Shown: positions 35,779-45,337 of the stretch, piece after piece
Numbering within the stretch: the first letter of the stretch is position 1
How the letters are laid out: each line of letters starts with the position of its first letter
Source of the DNA: Flavobacterium notoginsengisoli
GTDB lineage: Bacteria > Bacteroidota > Bacteroidia > Flavobacteriales > Flavobacteriaceae
Assembly: GCF_014207905.1 (NCBI RefSeq)
Contig: NZ_JACHLB010000004.1
Coordinates: 310,001-374,000, forward strand
DNA: 64,000 nucleotides
Reading direction: 5' to 3'
The notes under the pieces: model-generated
Told to the model about the DNA's origin: nothing
Seen by the model: only the letters and a program-made list of their open reading frames with translations
Databases searched by the model: none
Translations under genes and position numbers: made by a program

Positions 35779-36873
35779 TTATGAACATTCTGATTCTAAA
35801 TTAATTTCATAATTCTGAATCAGTTCAGAAAATGCGATTTCCGATTTTGTAAAATATTTTCTTGTACTTCGGCTTTTCTTCGCCAAATCGAAATACTTTT
35901 CGATAGAACCATCTTCGTAAGTCGAAATCAAAAGCGGATGAACATAATAATCCTTACAGACTTTTCGAGTATTTCCTAGTGCTTCAGCTGTTAAATCAAA
36001 AGCTGTTATTATATTCTGCTTAATTTCTTTTTCATTCGAAGCAATTCCCATTTCCATTAAACTTTCAAAGAAAATAATCGATGCTGCCCAAGTTCTAAAA
36101 TCTTTTGCGCTAAAATATTCTCCCGAAATATTATGGAGATATTCATTTACCATATGACTGTCTAAGACCTTTTTTTCGCCATTTTTATCGTAATATTTAA
36201 AAACTTCCCAACCTGGAATTTCTTCACAACGGCTTACCAATTTTATCAGTTTTTTGTTTCGGGTTGTAATGGTGTGTAGTTTTCCTTTTTTACCTACAAA
36301 CTCAAACCGAAGCGAATTTTTATTGATATTAATGTGACGCTTTCTCAAAGTCGAAAGTCCGTACGATTTATTGTCTTTGGCGTATTTCTCGTTTCCAATT
36401 CTGATATGCGTTTCTTCCATCAATCGAATGACTAAAGCCGTTACCTTTTCTTTCGACCATTCTTTCTTTTCCAAATCAAGATCAACTTGTTTTCTAATCG
36501 ATGGAAGTTTCGCACCAAATGCCGCTATTTTATAAAACTTAGTCTGATTTCGAATCAGATTCCATTTTGGGTGATAACGGTATTGTTTTCTGTTTTTATC
36601 ATCTGTTCCTACAGCTTGTAAATGTCCATTTGTAATATCGCTAATACGAACGTTTTCCCAAGCTGGCGGAAGCACTAAACTATTAATGCGTTTAATTTCA
36701 TGCTTGCTTTTTACATTTTTTCCGTTTTTCTTGTAAACGAAATTTTCTCCTTCGCGACATCTTACAATTGTCAATTGATTGTCATTTACATATTCCAGAT
36801 CTAGTTTTTCTATTACTAAATGTGGCGTTTTTATCAATTGATCCATTAAAATTTCTTTTCTCGCAGCATTCAT
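35779..36873 (-). CDS. type IB DNA topoisomerase (poxvirus-like)
   Basis: 364 residues. The N-terminal beta-domain (YVNDNQLTIVRCREGENFVY) and catalytic domain match bacterial poxvirus-type topoisomerases IB: VTALVIRLMEETHIRIGNEK with catalytic Arg, YGLSTLRKRHININ, LRFEFVGKKGKLHTI with Lys, and FSAKDFRTWAASI with the Arg and His-type positions. The nucleophilic Tyr lies in GNTRKVCKDYYVHP. It relaxes supercoils through a 3'-phosphotyrosyl link. The family is patchy in bacteria and may spread by transfer. It is followed by the DUF1328 gene and preceded by the DUF7218 gene on the same strand. Confidence 0.93.
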   Translation of the reverse strand: MNAARKEILMDQLIKTPHLVIEKLDLEYVNDNQLTIVRCREGENFVYKKNGKNVKSKHEIKRINSLVLPPAWENVRISDITNGHLQAVGTDDKNRKQYRYHPKWNLIRNQTKFYKIAAFGAKLPSIRKQVDLDLEKKEWSKEKVTALVIRLMEETHIRIGNEKYAKDNKSYGLSTLRKRHININKNSLRFEFVGKKGKLHTITTRNKKLIKLVSRCEEIPGWEVFKYYDKNGEKKVLDSHMVNEYLHNISGEYFSAKDFRTWAASIIFFESLMEMGIASNEKEIKQNIITAFDLTAEALGNTRKVCKDYYVHPLLISTYEDGSIEKYFDLAKKSRSTRKYFTKSEIAFSELIQNYEINLESECS

Positions 36874-36914
36874 GGTATTTAAATTTTTATCACACTAATA
36901 GTTCATTTTAAATT

Positions 36915-37154
36915 TTAATTATTTCTTAAAGAGTCAATTAAACTTTTTTTATTCATATAAGATCTTCCTTTTATACCAACTCTGCTGGCTTGTTTTTGAA
37001 GTTCTTCTTTTGTCCATTCTTCGTAAGGTTTGGCTTTTCCGCCTTTCTTACCTGCGTCTGGCGTATTGGCAATACGTGCCGATTTTTCTTTGCTGTATCC
37101 TTTTTTTACCAACGCTTCATATTGCTTCTCATTCTTAATTCTTGGATCTGGCAT
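36915..37154 (-). CDS. DUF7218-type small basic protein (Rho N-terminal/SAP-like helix)
   Basis: 79 residues, strongly basic: MPDPRIKNEKQYEALVKKGY, then SAR, the DAGKKGGKAKPYEEWTKEEL linker and a C-terminal SAP-like pair of helices (QASRVGIKGRSYMNKKSLID). This matches the small Rho-termination-factor-like/DUF7218 family of many bacteria, often associated with DNA binding. It is the first gene of a leftward set with topoisomerase IB 41 bases downstream, so a nucleoid or DNA-topology role is plausible. Confidence 0.85.
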   Translation of the reverse strand: MPDPRIKNEKQYEALVKKGYSKEKSARIANTPDAGKKGGKAKPYEEWTKEELQKQASRVGIKGRSYMNKKSLIDSLRNN

Positions 37155-37294
37155 GACTTTTATTTTTAAAGATTAATTCTAAAAATCTGATATGTCAAAG
37201 TTCACTAAAAAGTAAGGCGATTCTGTTATAGAATTTTTCGTAGAAATTTCAAATTTGTGGGATGGGAATTGTGAAAGTGGGAATGTAAAATTTT

Positions 37295-37370
37295 AATTGT
37301 GAGTTGTGAATTGTGAATTGTGAATTGTTAATGGTTGATGGTTGATGGTTTGATGGTTTGATGGTTGATG
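37295..37370. repeat. tandem (TTGTGAA)n and (GGTTGAT)n repeats
   Basis: About four heptamers of TTGTGAA type (37297-37328) run into tandem GGTTGAT/GGTTTGAT units (37333-37370). Heptamer length matches the TTGATAA array at 1851, though sequence differs. It lies between the DUF7218 gene and the terminator of the next reverse-strand gene. Confidence 0.85.
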
Positions 37371-37378
37371 CAAAAAAA

Positions 37379-37403
37379 ATCCCAACTCTTTTGGAGTTGG
37401 GAT
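37379..37403 (-). terminator. terminator of the 37430-38041 gene
   Basis: AATCCCAACTC pairs perfectly with GAGTTGGGATT over a 3-base loop (TTTTG centre), followed leftward by a run of T on the reverse strand (37372-37378). It is 27 bases beyond the stop. Confidence 0.9.
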
Positions 37404-37429
37404 TTTATTATTTTAAAATTTAGAAAACA

Positions 37430-38041
37430 TTATTCTTCTTTTTTATAAGAAATATTGATTGACTTATCTTCTTTTGCGGCATCCCAATAAACATACTTTT
37501 GCACGTTTTTTATTCCTGCCAAATCTTTCTCAAAGTTATTTTGATACGTTACAGCTATTTCACCTTTTTCGGCATATTCATTAAATACTATATTTCCAAC
37601 ATACAGAATCTCACCTTTGTTTACTTTAAAAGGAATTGAAAAACCTCCTAATCCAGTATTTTTTTGAAGTATCGCAAAACCGCTGTTAGAAAAAAGTCGA
37701 ATTCCTGTTATTTCATTTTCTCCTTCTGGTCTTTCAATTGCAAAAACATATGTAAGTCCGTTATCTAATTCTCCTTTGTGTTTCATTTTAAAAATTTGCG
37801 CTGGGCTAATGTGCACTTCTTTAAAATTTTTTCTAGCCGTTTTTGCATCCGCAGCTTTATAACTGATTTGTATAAAATACTCATTAAAGTGAGCTTTCTC
37901 TTTCGGAAATGTAATCGAGCCAAAAATGAGACCTTTATCTGTTGTTTTCGGATTAAAAGTTATCATTTGCTGTGCTGTTAGTTGCGATAGTGCCGTAACG
38001 CAAAAGAACGTAAAAATTGAAAAGACTAAATTTTTCATCAT
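37430..38041 (-). CDS. secreted beta-rich protein, function unknown
   Basis: 203 residues with a signal peptide (MMKNLVFSIFTFFCVTALSQ). The mature part is beta-rich with VFAIERPEGENEITGIRLFS and EILYVGNIVFNEYAEKGEIA segments, in the style of small periplasmic or carboxypeptidase-regulatory-like proteins of Bacteroidota. No catalytic motif is visible. Monocistronic with its own terminator. Its neighbours (topoisomerase, FAD oxidase) give no clear functional clue. Confidence 0.72.
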   Translation of the reverse strand: MMKNLVFSIFTFFCVTALSQLTAQQMITFNPKTTDKGLIFGSITFPKEKAHFNEYFIQISYKAADAKTARKNFKEVHISPAQIFKMKHKGELDNGLTYVFAIERPEGENEITGIRLFSNSGFAILQKNTGLGGFSIPFKVNKGEILYVGNIVFNEYAEKGEIAVTYQNNFEKDLAGIKNVQKYVYWDAAKEDKSINISYKKEE

Positions 38042-38124
38042 AAGGGTTAGTGGTTTTAAAGGTTTTGGTAGTTAATTTTCTATGTTAAAAATATGTTTTA
38101 TTTTAAGAAGGCTCATATCTAGAA

Positions 38125-39594
38125 TCATTTATAATGTTCATAAAACTGATTTCTAAAAACCTCATTCGGATCGTATTTCTTTTTCAATTCAAAGAAATTA
38201 TCTGCTTGCGGATATACTTTTCGCATTTTATCTCTATCAATATGCAAGCGATAAGGAAGATAAAAAGTTCCGTTATTTTTGATTGCTATATCTACCAATT
38301 GATTGGTCAATATTTTCATTTCGCTTTCTTCTTTCTCCGTTTTTTTCTGATTGAAAAGAAAGACAAAACCAAAAACATTTTCCCGCGCATAATTCATAAA
38401 AGTATCTTCGTCTTTATTGACCGCACGAATTGTTATATTCAGCAAATCAAGTTTAGATTGAAGTAAAACAGGTTTAATATCCTTTAAATATTGATTAAAA
38501 TCTTTTTCTGGAATAAAATATTCCTGAAGCAAATCTGTCGATTTTGGATCTTTATTTTCAATTAAAGAAACATGATCGTTCAATAATTCATTGCGAGAAA
38601 AAACATTATTTCTTGTTGCTTTATTCATTCCGTATTCCAAATCCCAACGCAATCTTTTGCCGTATTCACTTCTCACAGAACTTCTAAAAACCAAACGTTT
38701 TACTTCTTCATTCTTTTGATTTTGATTTTGTATCGCTGATGGCTTTTCGTCCACTTCTTCCAAAAAGTTAATAGTCGCTTCTTCTAAAAATTCTTGATTA
38801 GCTATTTTTAATCTTCCAAAAACCAAATTCACTTTCGGATTTTCTGAAACCAATTTCTTGTAATATTGAACATACTTTTCTGGACTTAAACGGAAATACT
38901 TATATCTTAAAGCCTTATTGTCTACCACTTTAAGTTTTACATCTAATATGATTCCAAAAAGCCCATAACCGCCAAGCACCACTTTAAACAATTCTGGATT
39001 TTCTGTTCTACTGCAATTAATAATTTCGCCGTTGTAATTCATTAAAGTAAAAGAAATGACAGAAGATGAAATGGGCGGAGAATTTTTCTGCCATCCGTGA
39101 CCATTGACACTAATAGAACCTCCAACAGAAAAAGAACTAAAAGCTTGCATCACACTAATTGATTTTCCGTATTTGTCTAGATATTCGATTGCATCTTGCC
39201 ACAAAGCGCCAGAACCAATTGTTAAAACATTAGTTGTTTGATCTAGTTCCATACTATTATACGGCAGCATATTCAATAAAATTCCATCTGGATAAATCGT
39301 ATGACCACCCATACTATGTTGCGCACCAGCGATAGAAATTTTCAAATTATGTTCTTGGGCGTATTTTAGAATTTCGCGAAGCTGTTTTTCTATTTCTGAT
39401 TTGCTTTTTGGAACTTCAATAATAGTATCAACTTTCGTCAAATTGAGCTGACTGGCATCATTTGTATATCCTTTTGGAAGAACTTCTTTTTGTTCTGTTT
39501 CATTCCATTTTGTCTTTAAAACATGGAATATTGGAATAGCGATTATTACTAGAATAATTAAAATTGCTATAAACCAGATTTGTTTTTTCTTCAT
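38125..39594 (-). CDS. membrane-anchored FAD-linked oxidoreductase (D-arabinono-lactone/gulonolactone oxidase type)
   Basis: 489 residues with an N-terminal membrane anchor (FIAILIILVIIAIPIFHVLK). The FAD-binding PCMH domain is clear: LKISIAGAQHSMGGHTIYPD, VLTIGSGALWQDAIEYLDKY, then SVMQAFSSFSVGGSISVNGH. The C-terminal half has the substrate-domain pattern of the vanillyl-alcohol-oxidase superfamily, with YLPYRLH near the end typical of the aldonolactone oxidase branch. It should oxidise a sugar lactone or alcohol with FAD, outside the cytoplasmic membrane. Monocistronic. The exact substrate cannot be read from the sequence. Confidence 0.88.
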   Translation of the reverse strand: MKKKQIWFIAILIILVIIAIPIFHVLKTKWNETEQKEVLPKGYTNDASQLNLTKVDTIIEVPKSKSEIEKQLREILKYAQEHNLKISIAGAQHSMGGHTIYPDGILLNMLPYNSMELDQTTNVLTIGSGALWQDAIEYLDKYGKSISVMQAFSSFSVGGSISVNGHGWQKNSPPISSSVISFTLMNYNGEIINCSRTENPELFKVVLGGYGLFGIILDVKLKVVDNKALRYKYFRLSPEKYVQYYKKLVSENPKVNLVFGRLKIANQEFLEEATINFLEEVDEKPSAIQNQNQKNEEVKRLVFRSSVRSEYGKRLRWDLEYGMNKATRNNVFSRNELLNDHVSLIENKDPKSTDLLQEYFIPEKDFNQYLKDIKPVLLQSKLDLLNITIRAVNKDEDTFMNYARENVFGFVFLFNQKKTEKEESEMKILTNQLVDIAIKNNGTFYLPYRLHIDRDKMRKVYPQADNFFELKKKYDPNEVFRNQFYEHYK

Positions 39595-39652
39595 GGGTTG
39601 CCTTATATATTTTAAAAAATCAATTTTCCAATTATGAGAATCATGATTTTTT

Positions 39653-40192
39653 TTATTCTAAATATTTGACATTCAAAAAACCATTTCTAAACTTTACTTT
39701 AATAACATCTTTATTTTTATAATCATAAATTGAAGGGTACTTACGATTAACTATATGAGAATTCATTTTGTCTAATTCCTTATTTTGAGAGATAAAATCT
39801 TTACCATCATATAATTGATAAACATTATTTTCTTTGCTTTCAACTACATCATATTTAACCTCAGTAACTTCATGTGTAAATTTTGTATTCATATAAAGCA
39901 AGAAATTGTCAATGGAACTTTGAAAAAAATAAGTAATTAAAAATGCAGAGACAATAACCAAAAAGACAAGCCTAATTTCAACTTTTTTATTTAAAATTTT
40001 AAAGAAGTAAAAAGCTATTGAAATTAATAATAGCACAGAAATAATGATGGAATATTTCCACGAGTCATTTTTAAAAGTATAAATATCTGCATTTAGATAT
40101 TTACTTTTTGCTGATTTAAAGTAGATACTCAGCAAAATAAAAATACTCCAAAATACAATATTCAATATGGTAAAAGTTGGTATTTTTTTCAT
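39653..40192 (-). CDS. three-helix membrane protein, function unknown
   Basis: 179 residues with hydrophobic segments at about 9-27, 48-67 and 73-92, followed by a soluble C-terminal half (KYDVVESKENNVYQLYDGKD) that should face the outside or periplasm. No family recognised. It is separated from the FAD oxidase gene by about 60 bases and precedes the small protein at 40290, all reading leftward, and both are AT-richer than neighbours. It could form a short operon with them, but no shared function is visible. Confidence 0.65.
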   Translation of the reverse strand: MKKIPTFTILNIVFWSIFILLSIYFKSAKSKYLNADIYTFKNDSWKYSIIISVLLLISIAFYFFKILNKKVEIRLVFLVIVSAFLITYFFQSSIDNFLLYMNTKFTHEVTEVKYDVVESKENNVYQLYDGKDFISQNKELDKMNSHIVNRKYPSIYDYKNKDVIKVKFRNGFLNVKYLE

Positions 40193-40289
40193 ACTACTAA
40201 TAAAATTATAGCTGTTTGTTTAATGGCAATATTCTTTAAGTTTAATAGTTTTCAAAGCTTGTATAAATTGATTTTGTGTTTTCTCTCTT

Positions 40290-40685
40290 TTAACTCCAAC
40301 TCATATTTATTAAAACTTTATTTCCAGTTATTTCAACCTTCCCACCATAAGATTCTAACTCTTTAGGATGAATCTCATAAGTTTTGGTATTTTTTAAAGT
40401 TTTTGGAATAACATTTTTAAATCCTTTACTTCTTAGCATCCATTTTTTTATTTCCGATTCAGAACTTTCAAATTCAATTATAAATTGGCGTGTAAAAATT
40501 GAACCTCTTTTTTCCATATCAATAATTTCTGCATTCTGAGGAAGTTTTTCTAATTGTCCCCAGCTCAACGCACATTTTATCGCATCTTCTTTTTGCCAAG
40601 GCATTACAAAAGAAGAGAAATAATTTATGTAAACGCAGAACATTCCAAATAAGAAAAACATACAAATTATCTTAGCTATTTTCAT
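40290..40685 (-). CDS. small membrane-anchored or secreted protein, function unknown
   Basis: 131 residues. A single N-terminal hydrophobic segment (IICMFFLFGMFCVYINYFSS) precedes a soluble part with strands and a helix (FIIEFESSESEIKKWMLRSK) and ends KVEITGNKVLINMSWS. No family recognised. It reads in the same direction as the preceding membrane protein gene and starts 98 bases from it. Probably exported or anchored in the inner membrane. Confidence 0.65.
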   Translation of the reverse strand: MKIAKIICMFFLFGMFCVYINYFSSFVMPWQKEDAIKCALSWGQLEKLPQNAEIIDMEKRGSIFTRQFIIEFESSESEIKKWMLRSKGFKNVIPKTLKNTKTYEIHPKELESYGGKVEITGNKVLINMSWS

Positions 40686-40853
40686 ATGATATTGAATACA
40701 TTAATTGTCTCGAATTTAACTTTAATTAATACAAACATACATTTTTATCAGAATTAAACAGATAAAAATCCTATAACAATCTCTAAAAATCCTGTAAATT
40801 TTTCTTACATCTTCTCAATAATTTTACATTATAACATTTAAACTATTAAAATC

Positions 40854-41441
40854 ATGAAAAAGTTACTATTAGCCGGAAAAACAATTTTAGGAGCGGGACT
40901 ACTTATATTATGCCTTCAATCTTGTAAAAAAGAAGTGAAACAAGAGGATCCAAAAGAAGTAGCTGAAGATGCAAACGAGGCAAAATTTGATTCTATTGAC
41001 AGCAAAGAAGATGATTCTGAGTTTTTAGTAGATCAGGCTGAAGTAAATTTAGCAGAAATAGAAATCGGTAAACTGGCACAAACCAAAAGCACCAATGCTG
41101 AAGTGAAAAAATTTGGTAAAATGCTTGTTGATGAACATACAAAATCGGCTTCTGAAGTGAGTGCTTTAGCAAAAGCTAAAAACTTTACGCTTCCAACTTC
41201 TCTAACAGAAGAAGGACAAGAAGAATACAATAAATTGAATGAAAAAACAGGTGCTGATTTTGATAAAAAATTTGCTGATATGATGATCGACGGTCACGAA
41301 AAAGCAATTAAAAAATTGGAAAAAGCAGCTAAAGACGCTAGCGATCAAGATGTTAAAACTTGGGCAGCAAATAATATTGCGGGTTTAACAGCACATTTAG
41401 AACACGCTAAATTGCTAAAACAAAACCTAGACAAAAAGTAA
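40854..41441 (+). CDS. DUF4142 lipoprotein
   Basis: 195 residues with a lipoprotein signal (ILGAGLLILCLQSCKKEVKQ) and an acidic linker. The body matches DUF4142, a ferritin-like four-helix fold: SEFLVDQAEVNLAEIEIGKL, STNAEVKKFGKMLVDEHTKS, GADFDKKFADMMIDGHEKAI and THLEHAKLLKQNL-type ends with conserved His. DUF4142 proteins are exported and stress-linked in many bacteria; metal binding is likely. It stands alone and is followed by a strong terminator and repeat DNA. It closes the run of stress-type genes. Confidence 0.9.
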   Translation: MKKLLLAGKTILGAGLLILCLQSCKKEVKQEDPKEVAEDANEAKFDSIDSKEDDSEFLVDQAEVNLAEIEIGKLAQTKSTNAEVKKFGKMLVDEHTKSASEVSALAKAKNFTLPTSLTEEGQEEYNKLNEKTGADFDKKFADMMIDGHEKAIKKLEKAAKDASDQDVKTWAANNIAGLTAHLEHAKLLKQNLDKK

Positions 41442-41479
41442 AATAAATTTAATTGGTTATTATTTATTTTTTTGAAGCG

Positions 41480-41529
41480 AAGATTCTGAGCTTCTAAGAT
41501 TCTGAATTAGCATCTAAGAACCTCAAATC
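41480..41529. repeat. octamer-periodic repeat arm
   Basis: AGATTCTGAGCTTCTAAGAT units with 8-base period, then a short reverse-type stretch (AGCATCTAAGAACCTC). It sits between the DUF4142 stop and its terminator. Confidence 0.75.
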
Positions 41530-41537
41530 TTTGCTAA

Positions 41538-41585
41538 AAAACCCCTTCAAGAGTTGAATTGCTTGAGGGGGTTTGTTTTTTTTTA
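41538..41585 (+). terminator. terminator after the DUF4142 gene
   Basis: AAACCCCTTCAAG pairs with CTTGAGGGGGTTT over a 10-base loop and is followed by GTTTTTTTTTT. Confidence 0.88.
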
Positions 41586-41674
41586 GGTTCTGAGGGGCTA
41601 AGGTTCTGAGGAACTAAGTTTTATTTACGATGTCTGAACCTTAGTCTCTCAGAACCTTAGCATCTTAGAACCTT
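41584..41674. repeat. octamer-periodic inverted repeat overlapping the amidohydrolase stop
   Basis: Left arm AGGTTCTGAGGGGCTAAGGT and onward, right arm ending AGCATCTTAGAACCTTAA. The last three sense codons and the stop of the reverse-strand amidohydrolase (41665) lie inside the right arm. Confidence 0.88.
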
Positions 41675-43026
41675 AATTCACCAGCAATCTTTTTCCCTTT
41701 AAAGAAAACTCCTTCTCTTTTAGGCAAACGCGCTACGGCTTCGGCAGAGCAGCTTGCTTTTACTAGGATAAAATCGGCATCGTTTCCTGGCATTGGCCAA
41801 GTTCTTGTTCCTGCATCGTTAAGTGGTAAAATTTCGTCTTTTGTGGCAATATGCAGCGCGCGGCTTAAACCGAATTCATCTGTCCATCCGTAAAGCTGTG
41901 CGCATAATTTTGCTTTTTCGAGCATATCGCAAGTTCCGAATGGCTGCCAATGATCGACAATACTGTCTGTTCCGGTCATGAGTTTTACACCATATTTTTT
42001 TAGTGTTGGAATCGGCATTATGGTTCTTCCAATCGGAATGGTCGAAATTACTCCAATTCCTAAATGGCCCATTTGTTCGGCAATTTTTTCCATATCCTTT
42101 GGATCCATTCTTGCCAATGCAAAACCATGACTGATATAGGTTTTTCCTTGAAGTTCTTTATTTTCTTCTGTTCTTTTTATAATATATTCAATAGCCGCTT
42201 TACCCGATGGCGGAGATTCGTGCAAATGAATATCGATTCCTTTTTTATTGTCCAGCGCAATTTGAAACATGATATCAAGTGATTTTTCCATGTTGCCATC
42301 AACATTTGTTGGATCTAAGCCTCCAATAAAATCAACTCCCATTTTGGCTGCTTCACGCAACAAAGGTTCCGACTGAGAATATAGAATTCCGTGCTGCGGA
42401 AAAGCTACAATTTCCCATCCAAAACTATCTTTATTATTTTCTAATGCCGCCAGAAGATGTTCCAAACTTTTCAATCCGCTAACGGGATCAATATTAGTTT
42501 GGCATCTAGCAAAATAACTTCCTTGACTTTGCATCAATTTTATGGCTTCTTCTGCTTTTCGTTGCGAATCTGGCAATAATTGCGGAATCAATTTTTGCTC
42601 CAACGTAATCATATCTTTTACAGTATACCCTTTTCTAGGAGCTGCATTCCAAGTCCCTCCATAAAAAGTTTTATCAATATGAATGTGCATATCGCGTAAA
42701 CCTGGAAGCATTAAAAGTCCTTTTGCATCAATTGTTTTTATTTTTAAAGCTGACTTTTCTGAAGTAATATTTTTGATTTTACCATTAGAAATATGCACAT
42801 TGTATAAGCTTGTTTTGGTTGCTACAACTTCATTTTTTTCGTTGTATTCAAAACTATCTTCCAATCGAACATTACTTAAAATATATTCTCCTGAAGTTTT
42901 ATCATCTTCAACAGTCGGTAAAACCTGTGATGCTGCTTTTGCTCCAATTCCAGAAAATAATGCCGCACCTGTTGCCGCTGCGCCCATTCCTAAAAATTTC
43001 TTTCTGCTTATAAGATTTTCTTCCAT
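41665..43026 (-). CDS. Tat-exported amidohydrolase (cytosine-deaminase-like)
   Basis: 453 residues. The N-terminus has a twin-arginine-like SRKKFLGMGAAATGAALFSG signal, so it is probably exported folded. Metal ligands typical of the superfamily are visible: HIHIDKTFYGG, IDIHLHESPPSGK, the His in YISHGFALAR and the Asp in TGTDSIVDHW. These patterns resemble the cytosine deaminase branch (CodA), but the substrate cannot be told and an exported enzyme would differ from CodA. The final residues LRF and the stop are encoded by dispersed repeat DNA. It follows the AraC gene on the same strand. Confidence 0.9.
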   Translation of the reverse strand: MEENLISRKKFLGMGAAATGAALFSGIGAKAASQVLPTVEDDKTSGEYILSNVRLEDSFEYNEKNEVVATKTSLYNVHISNGKIKNITSEKSALKIKTIDAKGLLMLPGLRDMHIHIDKTFYGGTWNAAPRKGYTVKDMITLEQKLIPQLLPDSQRKAEEAIKLMQSQGSYFARCQTNIDPVSGLKSLEHLLAALENNKDSFGWEIVAFPQHGILYSQSEPLLREAAKMGVDFIGGLDPTNVDGNMEKSLDIMFQIALDNKKGIDIHLHESPPSGKAAIEYIIKRTEENKELQGKTYISHGFALARMDPKDMEKIAEQMGHLGIGVISTIPIGRTIMPIPTLKKYGVKLMTGTDSIVDHWQPFGTCDMLEKAKLCAQLYGWTDEFGLSRALHIATKDEILPLNDAGTRTWPMPGNDADFILVKASCSAEAVARLPKREGVFFKGKKIAGELRF

Positions 43027-43120
43027 AACTTAACGTTTACATTTAAAATACTGTTTCCAATTTTATATTGAAAAAGTACAATGCAAAAGTCGTTTAGAAA
43101 TTGAAAACAGAAAGGTAATA

Positions 43121-43993
43121 TTACGGATAAGGATGGTAAAATTTATAACTTTCTTTAAAATCGCCAGGAGTTTTGCCTACATATTTTTTAAATACTTTAG
43201 TGAAATAGGTATTCTCATTGAAGCCAAGCTGATAGGCAATTTCTTTAATTGATAAGTCTGTACTTGTAAGCAGACGTTTTGCTTCGAGTATTGTTCTTTC
43301 TTTTATAACATCGCCTGCTGGTGTTTGTAAATAGCGTTGCGAAAGAATATTGAGATAATTGGGCGTAATGTTTAATTTATCTGCATAAAAATGTACAGAA
43401 GATTCTTCATTAAAATAACGATCAATTAGAAAGTTAAATTGTTTTATGATCTTCTCTGGTTTAGTCGATGAATAATGTTCTGGAAACTGAATTAAATAAT
43501 CCCTCTGCAGCAATTTTAGTAATAAATGCAATTGAAGCAATATAATTTCTTTTGTTAAAAGTTCATTGTCGGGTATTAATAATTCAATATCATGAATATG
43601 CCTTTTTAGTTCCTGAAATCTATTTTCATTTAATGTAAGGCAATAAGGAACATTTTGTTCAAAGAATGGCAAAACGGTTAAACCTGAAAACATATTAACT
43701 ATTTCAGGCGAAAGCATTAGCTGAAAACCTGCTGTTTCTTTATTGAGCAACCAATTGTGCACCTGACCTGGTCTTACAAAATAAACCTGATTATCTTGAA
43801 CTTCGTATTGTGTAAAATCGATATTATGAATTCCTGATCCTTTTTCTACAAAAAAGACAAGGTAAAAATCGTGTTTATGAGGCTGTTCAAAAGCATTTCT
43901 TCCTTTTACACTGTGTCGAAACAAAGTAATACCCAAAGTTTCTTCTCCGAGTATATTGCCAACAGATAAAACGGGAATTGATTCTTTATTCAT
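43121..43993 (-). CDS. AraC-family transcriptional regulator (cupin sensor)
   Basis: 290 residues. The N-terminal cupin-type sensor contains QPHKHDFYLVFFVEKGSGIH and VYFVRPGQVHNWLL. The C-terminal AraC double HTH is complete, with FYADKLNITPNYLNILSQRY and the signature KEIAYQLGFNENTYFTKVFKKYVGKTPGD. It should bind DNA and a small ligand. It lies immediately upstream, on the same strand, of the amidohydrolase gene, with 94 bases between, so it may control it. The start codon abuts a dispersed octamer repeat (43994-44122). It could also act on the aldehyde-type genes to the right. Confidence 0.93.
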   Translation of the reverse strand: MNKESIPVLSVGNILGEETLGITLFRHSVKGRNAFEQPHKHDFYLVFFVEKGSGIHNIDFTQYEVQDNQVYFVRPGQVHNWLLNKETAGFQLMLSPEIVNMFSGLTVLPFFEQNVPYCLTLNENRFQELKRHIHDIELLIPDNELLTKEIILLQLHLLLKLLQRDYLIQFPEHYSSTKPEKIIKQFNFLIDRYFNEESSVHFYADKLNITPNYLNILSQRYLQTPAGDVIKERTILEAKRLLTSTDLSIKEIAYQLGFNENTYFTKVFKKYVGKTPGDFKESYKFYHPYP

Positions 43994-44122
43994 ACTAAGC
44001 TACTAAGGTTCTGAGATGCTAAGATACTAAGTTTTAAAAAAAAGTCGCTAAGCTTCTAAGTTATTAAGTATTACTTAGAATCTTAAAAACTTAGCGTCTT
44101 AGTAGCTTAGAAGCTTAGTAAC
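43994..44122. repeat. octamer-periodic inverted repeat (CTAAGNTN)n
   Basis: Left arm of five CTAAGNTN octamers from 43995, AT-rich centre, right arm of TTAG octamers up to 44121. It spans exactly from the AraC start codon to the AKR stop codon, whose TAA is the first bases of the arm. Confidence 0.9.
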
Positions 44123-45112
<990 letters not shown>

Positions 45113-45337
45113 TTAAAGTTTCTAAGATGCTAAGGTTCTGAGATTCTAAGTTTTCTTGACTTTGTCCCTAAACCTTTACATCTGTTTTTTTAAAGTTCTA
45201 AGATACTGAGATACTAAGGTTCTAAGTATTCCTTTAGAGCCTTTAAATCTCAGTCACTTGTTTATTATTTAATGAATATGCTAAAATCCTAAGCGTAAAA
45301 AAAACTTAGCGTCTTAGAACCTTAGCAACTTAGCATC
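45113..45337. repeat. octamer-periodic inverted repeat between two oxidoreductase genes
   Basis: Tandem TTCTAAGATGCTAAGGTTCT-type octamers begin 7 bases before the AKR start, recur at 45195-45225, and complementary CTTAGAACCTTAGCAACTTA-type octamers end at the ADH stop (45338). The ADH TAA lies in the arm. Confidence 0.88.

Noticed and set aside
37295..37370. Possible CRISPR-like array
   Set aside because: The units are 7-8 bases in direct tandem without spacers, and there are no cas genes; simple sequence repeat only.
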